26,958 bases of DNA from DAOTXN01 sp034435435 (GTDB taxonomy: Bacteria > Chloroflexota > Anaerolineae > S140-20), in NCBI GenBank assembly GCA_034435435.1, contig DAOTXN010000096.1, positions 1 through 26,958 of the forward strand. The letters are read 5' to 3'. Below the pieces are notes generated by a model that made no database searches, had not been told where the DNA came from, and saw nothing but the letters and a program-made list of their open reading frames with translations. Shown here one piece after another: positions 16,140 through 22,873 of the stretch. Positions within the stretch are counted from its first letter, which is position 1; every line of letters starts with the position of its first letter. Position numbers and translations under genes: made by a program.

Positions 16140-16945
16140 AAGAGTATCTCACGGAACGGGTGCGCGCCGCGCCCACCCCGGCCCACGGACGCAACGTGGC
16201 CCGCGAGTACCTGCAGGCCCGCATCCTGGGCGCGCTGCAACGCGCCGGGGCGTTCATCCCGTTGGCTTTCCACGGCGGGACCGCGTTGCGCTTCCTGTAT
16301 GCCACACCGCGCTATTCGGAAGACCTGGATTTCGCGCTGGAACGCGCCCGGGAGTCGTACGATTTTCGCGCCTACCTGCGGGCTATCCAGCGGGAGTTGC
16401 AGGCCGAAGGGTACCCGCTCGTGCTCAAAGTGAGCGACCAGAAGGTCGTCCACAGCGCCTTTGTGCGCTTCCCCGGCCTGCTGTACGAGTTGCAGCTCTC
16501 CCCCCACCATGACGAGGTGTTGGCGGTCAAGCTAGAGGTGGATACGAACCCGCCAGCCGGCGCGGAACTGGCCACCACCGTCGTCCGCCGCCACGTGATC
16601 CTGCACCTGCAACATCACGACCGGTCCTCGTTGCTGGCGGGCAAGCTGCACGCCATCCTGCAGCGGCCCTATCTCAAGGGCCGCGACCTCTACGACCTGT
16701 TGTGGTATCTCAGCGACCCCGGCTGGCCCGCGCCCAACCTGACCCTGCTCAACCACGCCCTGGCGCAGACCAGTTGGCCCGGCCCGCCGCTGACCGAAAC
16801 CACCTGGCGGGCGGCTGTGCGGGCCCGGCTGGCCGAGGTCAACTGGAGCCAGGCCGCGGCCGACGTGCGGCCCTTTCTGGAGCCGGGCGCCGCGGCCGAC
16901 CTGCTGACGGCGGAGAACCTGCTGGGGTTGTTGCGTGAAACGTGA
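16136..16945 (+). CDS. abiEii: AbiEii-like nucleotidyltransferase toxin
   Basis: 269 residues. GGTALRFLY at about 47-55 and SEDLDF ending near residue 66 form the GG...DxD core of MNT-type nucleotidyltransferases, with LAGKLHAILQRPYLKGRDLY further on, all typical of AbiEii/DUF1814. AbiEii-family toxins are GTP-binding or nucleotide-transferring enzymes; relatives modify tRNA and stop growth, giving abortive infection or plasmid stabilisation. Key residues appear present, so the toxin is probably active and held by AbiEi. The frame ends ENLLGLLRET; the last codons and the stop fall in a short CGTGA/TGATGCGTGATG repeat, so the natural end may be about three residues shorter. The brxX 3' half starts 26 bases later. 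Confidence 0.9.
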   Translation: MKEYLTERVRAAPTPAHGRNVAREYLQARILGALQRAGAFIPLAFHGGTALRFLYATPRYSEDLDFALERARESYDFRAYLRAIQRELQAEGYPLVLKVSDQKVVHSAFVRFPGLLYELQLSPHHDEVLAVKLEVDTNPPAGAELATTVVRRHVILHLQHHDRSSLLAGKLHAILQRPYLKGRDLYDLLWYLSDPGWPAPNLTLLNHALAQTSWPGPPLTETTWRAAVRARLAEVNWSQAAADVRPFLEPGAAADLLTAENLLGLLRET

Positions 16946-16955
16946 TGCGTGATGG
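16934..16955 (+). repeat. Short CGTGAAACGTGATGCGTGAT-type repeat at the end of abiEii
   Basis: Bases 16934-16955 consist of iterated CGTGA/ATG units and supply the abiEii stop codon (TGA 16943-16945). The motif resembles a dispersed repeat I associate with GC-rich environmental genomes. Only one copy is visible in this window. Confidence 0.35.
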
Positions 16956-16971
16956 TTAAGGAGCACCGCCG

Positions 16972-19050
16972 ATGACCGATTTGCCCCCCAACGTGTACCG
17001 CGTGGCCCAGCGCCGCTTCGACGCCATCCCCGGCAGCCCGTGGGTGTATTGGATCGCGCCAAGCATAAGGCGCACGTTTGAGTTTCTTCCTAAACTTGGG
17101 GAATTTGCTCCTTCGATTCATGGAACTGCAACATATGACAATTTCAGATTCTTACGCTTCTGGTGGGAAGTCGGTATATCGCGAACTGGCCGTGATTATG
17201 CAAGTTGGGAAGAATTCGAAGTCGGGCAAAAACCTTACGTGCCTTATATGAAGGGCGGCACCTTCCGAAGGTGGTATGGCAATCAAGAATACGTTCTTCA
17301 GCTTATTAACCGCGGACGGGCTTTGATCGAGTTCCTTAATTTGAAGCGGGACTCTATTCGAGGAACAGACAATATTTTCCATGAAGGCATTACTTACTCC
17401 TTTCTTACCTCTAGTACATTTAGCGCTCGAATTTCACCGGGTGGGTTCATCTTTGATGTTGCAGGGTCGTCGCTATTCCCTGACGATTTGTCGCTGGTTC
17501 TTTCAGTGATGAATTCAAAGTTTGCGGCTTATGTGCTCAAGCTCATTAACCCAACGGTGAACTTTCAGGTCGGCGATTTGGCTCGCTTGCCTGTTCCCAT
17601 TGTCTCCAGCGATAGCCTGCGAAGCCGAACAAGACAGGCCATTATGTTGGCCAAGGCCACCGACGCGCAGGATGAAACCACCTACGACTTTATCGCCCCG
17701 CCGCGCTGGGACACCGGCCTGGACGACCCTTCGACAGGCTCAGGGCAGGTGGCCGCCGCTCAGGCCCGCCTGGCCGCGTTGGAGGCCCAGATTGACGACG
17801 AGGTTTTTAACCTCTACGGCATCAGCGCCGCCGACCGGGCCGCCATCGAAGCCGAACTCAACGGATTGACGATTGACGATTTACGATTTACGAATGACAA
17901 AGACTCTGCAGAAGCAGAAATCGTAAATCCAAAATCTGAAATCGAAAATCGTCAAGAGCTGGCCGTGCGCTGGATCAGCTACGCCGTCGGCATTGTGCTG
18001 GGCCGCTTCCGCGTAGGGGACGAAGGACCAAAGACGAAGGACAAAGCGCCCTTGTCCTCCGTCCTCCGTCCTTCGTCCATCGGCTGCGCCGTCTATCGCC
18101 GCCAGGATTTCGCCGTCGGCTCGCTGCCCGCGCCCGCCGAAGCCGAATTCGACCAACTGGTCGGCCCGCCGGAGCGCTTTGCCTACATAGACGAGAGCGG
18201 CGGCCGGCACCTCTTTTCTGCCGAGGTCGAGGCCGCCCTGCGCGAGCTGGCCCTGCCCGATGGCATCGCCGTCCTCGATGAGGGCCACCCGCGTGACCTG
18301 CCGGCCCTGGTCGAAAAAACCCTTCACCTGGTGCTAGATGGGAACGAGAGAGAAGCCACAGAGACACAGAGAACACAGAGCGAATCAGAAAATCGGCTTA
18401 CTCTGTGCTCTCCGTGTCTCCGTGGCAAGTCTCACGTCGATGAAGTGATTCGGCTCGGCGCTGGCGGGAACCTGCGCAGATTCCTCGAACGCGACTATTT
18501 TACCCAATGGCACCTCAAGTGGTACCGCAAGCGCCCGGTCTACTGGCCGCTCCAATCGGCCAGGCGCAGTTACGGTTTTGTGCTGTTCCACGAGCGGGTG
18601 GAAGCGCACACCTTTTACACATTGCAGCGGGACTATGTGGACCACAAGCTGAACGGTCTGAGATTAGAGATCGGGGATTTGCAGGCGCAGGTGGAGGGAC
18701 TGAGCGGCGCGGCCCGCAAGCGGGTGGAGCGCCAGATCGAGCAGGCCACCCAGCTCTTGAATGAGCTGACCGGGTTCGCCCAGACCATAGAGCGGATCGT
18801 CCGCGAAGGGTACGAACCCGCGCCGGACTGGATCGACGACGGCGTCATCCTGCGCCTGGCCCCGCTGTGGGAATTGATCCCCCTGTGGCCGAGCGAGCCG
18901 AAAACGTATTGGGCGCGGCTGCAAAAGGGCGATTACGATTGGAGCCGCATCGCCATGCGCTACTGGCCGGAGCGGGTACGAGAAAAGTGTGAGACGAACA
19001 AGTCGTTTGCCATCGCACACGGGCACGAGGAGTGGTATGAAGGAGACTAG
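16972..19050 (+). CDS. pglX: BrxX/PglX, target-recognition and C-terminal half
   Basis: 692 residues from ATG 16972 with AAGGAG eight bases upstream. It opens VYRVAQRRFDAIPGSPWVYW, the sequence that in intact BrxX follows the methyltransferase domain, then TRD-like sequence (YDNFRFLRFWWEVG, KPYVPYMKGGTFRRWYGNQE). A C-terminal region carries RDYFTQWHLKWYRKRPVYWP and ends NKSFAIAHGHEEWYEGD. No catalytic motif is present; that is in the upstream half. Bases 17101-17520 are about 45% GC by my count, against a GC-rich gene end. Four unrelated repeat elements at 17727, 17865, 18018 and 18355 are inserted without breaking the frame, giving low-complexity stretches such as EREATETQRTQSESEN. The intact frame and good start argue it is still made, perhaps as a second subunit. 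The stop overlaps a palindrome. Confidence 0.85.
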   Translation: MTDLPPNVYRVAQRRFDAIPGSPWVYWIAPSIRRTFEFLPKLGEFAPSIHGTATYDNFRFLRFWWEVGISRTGRDYASWEEFEVGQKPYVPYMKGGTFRRWYGNQEYVLQLINRGRALIEFLNLKRDSIRGTDNIFHEGITYSFLTSSTFSARISPGGFIFDVAGSSLFPDDLSLVLSVMNSKFAAYVLKLINPTVNFQVGDLARLPVPIVSSDSLRSRTRQAIMLAKATDAQDETTYDFIAPPRWDTGLDDPSTGSGQVAAAQARLAALEAQIDDEVFNLYGISAADRAAIEAELNGLTIDDLRFTNDKDSAEAEIVNPKSEIENRQELAVRWISYAVGIVLGRFRVGDEGPKTKDKAPLSSVLRPSSIGCAVYRRQDFAVGSLPAPAEAEFDQLVGPPERFAYIDESGGRHLFSAEVEAALRELALPDGIAVLDEGHPRDLPALVEKTLHLVLDGNEREATETQRTQSESENRLTLCSPCLRGKSHVDEVIRLGAGGNLRRFLERDYFTQWHLKWYRKRPVYWPLQSARRSYGFVLFHERVEAHTFYTLQRDYVDHKLNGLRLEIGDLQAQVEGLSGAARKRVERQIEQATQLLNELTGFAQTIERIVREGYEPAPDWIDDGVILRLAPLWELIPLWPSEPKTYWARLQKGDYDWSRIAMRYWPERVREKCETNKSFAIAHGHEEWYEGD
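17727..17746 (+). repeat. CCCTTCGACAGGCTCAGGGC repeat inside brxX
   Basis: A 20-base imperfect palindrome read in frame as part of DDPSTGSGQV (residues ~251-260 of the 3' half). A second copy lies in brxC at 23507, read in a different frame. Confidence 0.7.
17865..17955. repeat. ATTGACGATTTACGATTTACGA-type palindromic repeat inside brxX
   Basis: The left arm at 17865-17893 (ATTGACGATTTACGATT type) is complementary, with mismatches, to the right arm at 17921-17955, which ends AAAATCGTCAA. It is translated in frame as a stretch beginning GLTIDDLRF. It lies just before ELAVRWISYAVGIVLGRF, which looks like conserved protein, so the repeat widens a loop. Confidence 0.7.
18018..18078. repeat. GGACGAAGGAC-type palindromic repeat inside brxX
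   Basis: The left arm 18018-18046 (GGACGAAGGACCAAAG...) pairs with the right arm 18051-18078 (...TCCGTCCTTCGTCC) with a few mismatches around a very short loop. It is read through in frame as DEGPKTKDKAPLSSVLRPSS. Confidence 0.75.
18355..18426. repeat. CCACAGAG-type palindromic repeat, copy 2, in frame inside brxX
   Basis: 72 bases, exactly 24 codons, beginning GCCACAGAGACACAGAG and ending GTCTCCGTGGC. It belongs to the same family as the intergenic copies at 13366, 19050 and 19508. Translation gives ATETQRTQSESENRLTLCSP and a few more residues without a stop. Confidence 0.85.
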
Positions 19051-19114
19051 CCACAGAGACACAGAGGACACAGAGAGTAAAAAGAAACCTCTGTGTGCTC
19101 TGTGCCTCTGTGGC
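19050..19114. repeat. CCACAGAG-type palindromic repeat, copy 3
   Basis: Arms of about 26 bases (GCCACAGAGACACAGAGG... and ...CTGTGCCTCTGTGGC) surround an A-rich loop. It starts on the G of the brxX TAG stop and lies immediately 5' of the GxxExxY gene. It may act as a hairpin limiting read-through or stabilising the upstream mRNA. Confidence 0.88.
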
Positions 19115-19130
19115 CAATTGAGGAATAGCA

Positions 19131-19508
19131 ATGGATGACCAAGCGTTGAACCAACTGACGAGTCGCATCATCGGTTGTGCCATTGAGGTGCATCGGCATT
19201 TGGGACCCGGGCTGCTGGAATCCGTCTACGAGGGAGCGTTATGTATCGAGTTGGGTTTGGCCCGGTTGGCTTACGAACGACAGAAACCTGTGATCGTGTC
19301 TTACAAGGGCCACCCGATTGGCGAGCATCGGTTGGATGTCTTGGTGGAGGATACTGTGATCCTGGAACTAAAGAGTGTGGAGCGCTTTGATCCGGTCTTT
19401 GAGGCGCAGATCCTCGGCTATCTCAAGATGGCGGGCAAACCCCTCGGGTTGTTGATCAACTTTAATAGCCGTCTGCTCAAAGACGGCATCAAGCGATATC
19501 GAATGTAG
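19131..19508 (+). CDS. GxxExxY protein, PD-(D/E)XK-like
   Basis: 125 residues from ATG 19131 with GAGGA seven bases upstream. The name-giving motif G-x-x-E-x-x-Y is at residues 27-33 (GLLESVY). RLDVLVEDTVILELKS supplies D69, E79 and K81 in the spacing of a PD-(D/E)XK nuclease core. The family is widespread, about 125-130 residues, and of uncertain function; members recur in repeat-rich genomes and defence regions. Palindromes of one family flank the gene on both sides (19050-19114, 19508-19572), and the second overlaps its TAG stop. The gene therefore looks like a small cassette placed between brxX and the ATPase gene. Catalytic activity is inferred from motifs only. Confidence 0.85.
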   Translation: MDDQALNQLTSRIIGCAIEVHRHLGPGLLESVYEGALCIELGLARLAYERQKPVIVSYKGHPIGEHRLDVLVEDTVILELKSVERFDPVFEAQILGYLKMAGKPLGLLINFNSRLLKDGIKRYRM

Positions 19509-19572
19509 CCACAGAGGCACAGAGAACACAGAGGTTTCTATCTATTCTCCGTGTCCTCTGTGTCTCCGTGGC
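19508..19572. repeat. CCACAGAG-type palindromic repeat, copy 4
   Basis: It begins on the G of the GxxExxY TAG stop (GCCACAGAGGCACAGAG...) and ends ...GTCTCCGTGGC, 20 bases before the ATPase ATG. With copy 3 it brackets the GxxExxY gene. Confidence 0.88.
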
Positions 19573-19592
19573 TCATCCATAGAGAGGATGTT

Positions 19593-20756
19593 ATGATCCA
19601 ACAAATCCGATTTGCCAATTTCAAGAGTTTCGCCTTGGAGCAACCGATTCAATTGCCCCGTTTTCTGGTGTTGGTGGGCGACAACGGCGCGGGCAAGACC
19701 AACTTTTGCGATGCGTTCGATTTCGCCCGCGATGTGCTAGAGCGCGGATTGAGAGAGGCTCTGCTTGACGAGCGGCGCGGCGGTTTTGACTCCATCGTGC
19801 GCGGACGCAAGAGCGAACGCGAAATCACCTGCCAACTCACGTTTGACGGCGCACAAGAAGTTTTGGATTATGAGTTCCGCGTGGGGCTTGGCGGGCGTAC
19901 GGCCCAGCCAATTATCCTCAAAGAGTGCGTTCGTTCTGGAATCTCCAAAACATATCTAGATCGTACTGCTGAAGGCTCGCACGTGCTCGACGGGCGGACC
20001 GGCGAGACGGAAACCTGGACGGTTGAACCGAATTATCTGCAGGTGGCTCGACTGACCGACGAGCAACGTTTCCCAACCCTCCGCCGCGTCCGCGACGAGT
20101 TGCGCTCTGTACTAGTCCTGCGACCCGACTATCAAGTGTTGCGACAGTCGGCCACAGTAAGCGGCGAGCTGAGATTGGGAGGCGCAGGAGAGGGCTTGCC
20201 GGCGATCCTGGACGCCGCCGAGCCAACCCAACTGGAGCAACTGGCCAGATGGTTGGCCGAAGGAGACCGCGCGACGCGCTTTATCCGTCCCCTGTCAGCG
20301 GAACCGGGCAAAAAGGTGATCGGGATTCTGGAGCGGGGCGAACACGAGCCATATCGCCCGGAACAGATATCCGACGGTACGTTGCGCCTGCTGGCGTTGT
20401 TGACGGCCATCATGGGCATCGCGCCAAAGGTCTCAACCCTGCTGATCGAGGAACCTGAAAATGGCATTCACTTTAACCGCTTGAAAAACCTGGTAAAGCT
20501 GTGTCGCCAGCGCACAGAGCAAGACCCTGACGCCCAAATCATCCTGACCACCCACTCGATCCCTCTTTTGCACGCGTTGCGCCGTGAAGAGGTGATGGCG
20601 GTCGTGCGCCGAGAAGAGGGGAACAGCGAAATTTTGCCGCCGCCCGACGAAAAAAAGTGGGAACGATTTCAAAAGGAGGCCAGTTACACGATCGGTGACT
20701 TGTACACTACCGGTTTGTGGCCACCATCGACGCGCCGACGCAACACGTCGCGATAA
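19593..20756 (+). CDS. RecF/OLD-like AAA_21 ATPase
   Basis: 388 codons including the stop, from ATG 19593 preceded by GAGAGG. A GTG at 19551 would start inside the palindrome and is rejected. Features in order: FANFKSF start typical of the SMC/RecF class, Walker A GDNGAGKTN at 29-37, a helical insert, ABC signature-like QISDGTLRLLALL, Walker B STLLIEEPENGIH near 281-293, and ILTTHS. Such ATPases pair with TOPRIM nucleases in OLD, Gabija-like and PARIS-like systems. The next gene encodes a TOPRIM-like protein 22 bp downstream, so the two probably form one ATP-gated effector. PARIS and related modules are known from BREX loci; assignment to PARIS itself is not claimed. Confidence 0.85.
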   Translation: MIQQIRFANFKSFALEQPIQLPRFLVLVGDNGAGKTNFCDAFDFARDVLERGLREALLDERRGGFDSIVRGRKSEREITCQLTFDGAQEVLDYEFRVGLGGRTAQPIILKECVRSGISKTYLDRTAEGSHVLDGRTGETETWTVEPNYLQVARLTDEQRFPTLRRVRDELRSVLVLRPDYQVLRQSATVSGELRLGGAGEGLPAILDAAEPTQLEQLARWLAEGDRATRFIRPLSAEPGKKVIGILERGEHEPYRPEQISDGTLRLLALLTAIMGIAPKVSTLLIEEPENGIHFNRLKNLVKLCRQRTEQDPDAQIILTTHSIPLLHALRREEVMAVVRREEGNSEILPPPDEKKWERFQKEASYTIGDLYTTGLWPPSTRRRNTSR

Positions 20757-20778
20757 CGACGAGAACGGTAGGTCAAGT

Positions 20779-21576
20779 ATGGACAACGCACCCTTGACGC
20801 GCATCGGATTCATCTTTGAGGGACCGACCGATCAAGTGACCATTCCGACCCTGGTGGAAAAGTTGCTCGAACGTGAGATTGATCCCATTCCGCTCCAAAA
20901 AGAAGCCGACGGAATTGACGATTTCAGACGTCGAAAACAGGGTGGCAACCCAACGTTGGATCGAGCGTGGGGGATGTTCAAGAGCTATATCATCGCTCTG
21001 TTGATTCAAGATGCGCATGCCATCATCGTGGTAGTGGACAACGACGGCGACCAGCCCCCGGGCCGGCGCTGGTGCCTCCTGGGCCGGAACCTGCCGTTCG
21101 ACGGGTACGCGATCCAGTTGATAGACGTCTCGGACCTGGCGGCGGGCTGTGGCGAGATGGGCCTTGCCTTGAACATCCTCGCCGAGCGCATCGCAACCGT
21201 GCATCGAGAGGGAAGCGTGCCTGTGATCATCGGCGTGGCGGTGGAAATGCTGGAAGCATGGTTATTGGCGCGACCGCACATTGTAGAAAGCGTCTTGTGG
21301 GAGCCATTCACGGACGAGGAACGCACCCGGTGTGCCGCTCCAGAACAAATCACGCACCCCAAAAAGATAATCCGGCGGCACAATCGTGGGAGTGATCTTG
21401 GCCAGGCTCAGGCCCGTCAGATCGGATTACACCCGGAATTTGCCCCACAGCCAATTAGGGAGGTCTGCCCCAGCTTTGCCCGCTTTGCCGACGACGTGCG
21501 GGCGCTGTCGCCTCGCGCGGCGCGCGACGTCGCTGAGCAAGCCGACAACTTGATCCAGGACAAAGTAGATGAATGA
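20779..21576 (+). CDS. TOPRIM-like (DUF4276-type) partner of the upstream ATPase
   Basis: 265 residues from ATG 20779. The frame opens earlier at 20695, inside the previous gene, but the TOPRIM fold begins right after 20779. Motifs: IGFIFEGPTD with Glu14, then VVVDNDGD with Asp87/89/91, then VEMLEAWLLA with Glu156 and Glu159. This is the E...DxD metal-binding layout of TOPRIM proteins, and the combination looks like the DUF4276 family, often encoded next to AAA_21 ATPases. The likely role is metal-dependent nucleic-acid cleavage (possibly RNA) controlled by the ATPase. It overlaps the NERD gene by 8 bp. The exact family name is from memory. Confidence 0.78.
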   Translation: MDNAPLTRIGFIFEGPTDQVTIPTLVEKLLEREIDPIPLQKEADGIDDFRRRKQGGNPTLDRAWGMFKSYIIALLIQDAHAIIVVVDNDGDQPPGRRWCLLGRNLPFDGYAIQLIDVSDLAAGCGEMGLALNILAERIATVHREGSVPVIIGVAVEMLEAWLLARPHIVESVLWEPFTDEERTRCAAPEQITHPKKIIRRHNRGSDLGQAQARQIGLHPEFAPQPIREVCPSFARFADDVRALSPRAARDVAEQADNLIQDKVDE

Positions 21577-22873
21577 GCCCGAAAGTTCGCCCAACACGTC
21601 TTTGACATCTATGACCCTGCAAGAGGCCCGCGCCGTCCTGTGGCTGCGCAATAACCATCGTCCGATGGGCGAGCTGCTGGACGAAGGCTATCTCGACACG
21701 CGCCGGCTCGAGTGGGCCGCCGAAAAGGCTTACGACCCGCGCATCAAACAGGCGGCGGGTGTACTGCTCGATGGGCTGAGACGCCGGGCCCAACCGGCTC
21801 CGACCGCGCCCGACGCTGACCACACGCCGCCTCCCCTGGAGGTCGGGATGACCATCGAGCAAGCGCGGGCGACCCGCTGGCCCTTCCAGCGCTTCAAGGG
21901 GCAACTGATGGGCCCACTGGTGGACGCACAGCAATTGAGTCTCAAGGATTTGCTTTTCGCGGTCGAGAACGCCTGGGACGAGCGCGTGCGGCGGGCGGCG
22001 ACCGTCCTGTTGACCTTGCGTTTGAATCACGTCGTAAGGGAGCCGCCGCCGGCCGCCGGCCCGCTCAAAGTGTTGTCGAGCGGCCGCAGCTTTAGCGAGC
22101 GCCGCCAATTTCAGTGGACGTTTATCCTGGGCGCCTTGTTCGGGGCGCTGGGCGTGTTGTGGATGTTGGGCGTGGCCCAAGTTGTGCGTTGGGTCGCTTC
22201 CGGGCCGAGCGGTCCAGACATCGAAGCGCCTTTGTCGCCAGTGGGCGTAGCTATCGTCCTCGTCATCCTGATCGCCCTGGCGACGCCTGTAGTCTGGCTG
22301 ATCAACCGCCTGATCGACCTGGTTTTCAAAAGGGTGGAAGCGCGCATTGAGAACTATCAAAAAGGACAGGCAGGTGAAGATCGCGTGGTCGAAGCGTTGC
22401 GTCAAAACCTGGACGGGCGTTGGACGTTGTGGCGGAACGTGACTTTGCCCGGCCGCAACAAGGCCGACATCGACGCAGTCCTCGTCGGCCCGCCCGGTGT
22501 GTGGGTGTTGGAGATCAAGACCTTTACAGGCGAATACCGAAATGTCGGCGAGCATTGGGAGTTCCGGTCCGGCAATCGCTGGAGCTTGCTCAAATCCAGC
22601 CCCAGTCGCCAGGCTCAAGACAACGCTGCTCGCCTGGCGAGTTTCCTCAAGGCGGACCGCATCACGCAGTGGATCGCGCCGGTTGTCGTTTGGGCCAACC
22701 CGGAGAGTCCTCTGACGGTGGAGAACCCCATGGTTGCCGCCTGGACCTTCGACCGCTTGCCTGAGGAGCTGGGTAACATCTGGCAGGGGCAGAAGGTAGA
22801 AGAGGCAACCCAAGCGCGTATCGTAGAAAAGTTAGCGGCTCTATGCCGGGAACGAGACGAGGAGGCCAGTTGA
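21569..22873 (+). CDS. Membrane-anchored NERD-domain nuclease-like protein
   Basis: 434 residues. The N-terminus holds two similar repeats of about 50 residues (MTLQEARAVLWLRNNHRPMG at ~15 and MTIEQARATRWPFQRFKGQL at ~94). Two hydrophobic spans follow at about 183-205 and 225-247, placing the protein in the inner membrane. From ~265 a NERD domain is clear: GQAGEDRVVEAL, then RNKADIDAVLVGPPGVWVLE and IKTFTGEY, matching the nuclease-related fold with its D...E-x-K core. Function in defence is inferred from position. It overlaps the TOPRIM gene by 8 bp and its TGA stop shares one base with the brxC ATG, so NERD and BrxC are translationally coupled. Confidence 0.86.
   Translation: MNEPESSPNTSLTSMTLQEARAVLWLRNNHRPMGELLDEGYLDTRRLEWAAEKAYDPRIKQAAGVLLDGLRRRAQPAPTAPDADHTPPPLEVGMTIEQARATRWPFQRFKGQLMGPLVDAQQLSLKDLLFAVENAWDERVRRAATVLLTLRLNHVVREPPPAAGPLKVLSSGRSFSERRQFQWTFILGALFGALGVLWMLGVAQVVRWVASGPSGPDIEAPLSPVGVAIVLVILIALATPVVWLINRLIDLVFKRVEARIENYQKGQAGEDRVVEALRQNLDGRWTLWRNVTLPGRNKADIDAVLVGPPGVWVLEIKTFTGEYRNVGEHWEFRSGNRWSLLKSSPSRQAQDNAARLASFLKADRITQWIAPVVVWANPESPLTVENPMVAAWTFDRLPEELGNIWQGQKVEEATQARIVEKLAALCRERDEEAS

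Noticed and set aside
15447..16942. TGCGCGAAAC near the end of the brxX 5' half and TGCGTGAAAC near the end of abiEii as a target-site duplication from AbiE insertion
   Set aside because: Ten bases with one mismatch, and the second copy lies in a short dispersed repeat; chance is a good explanation.
13366..19572. CRISPR-like array made of the CCACAGAG repeats
   Set aside because: The copies are kilobases apart, palindromic, unequal in loop sequence and have no regular spacers.
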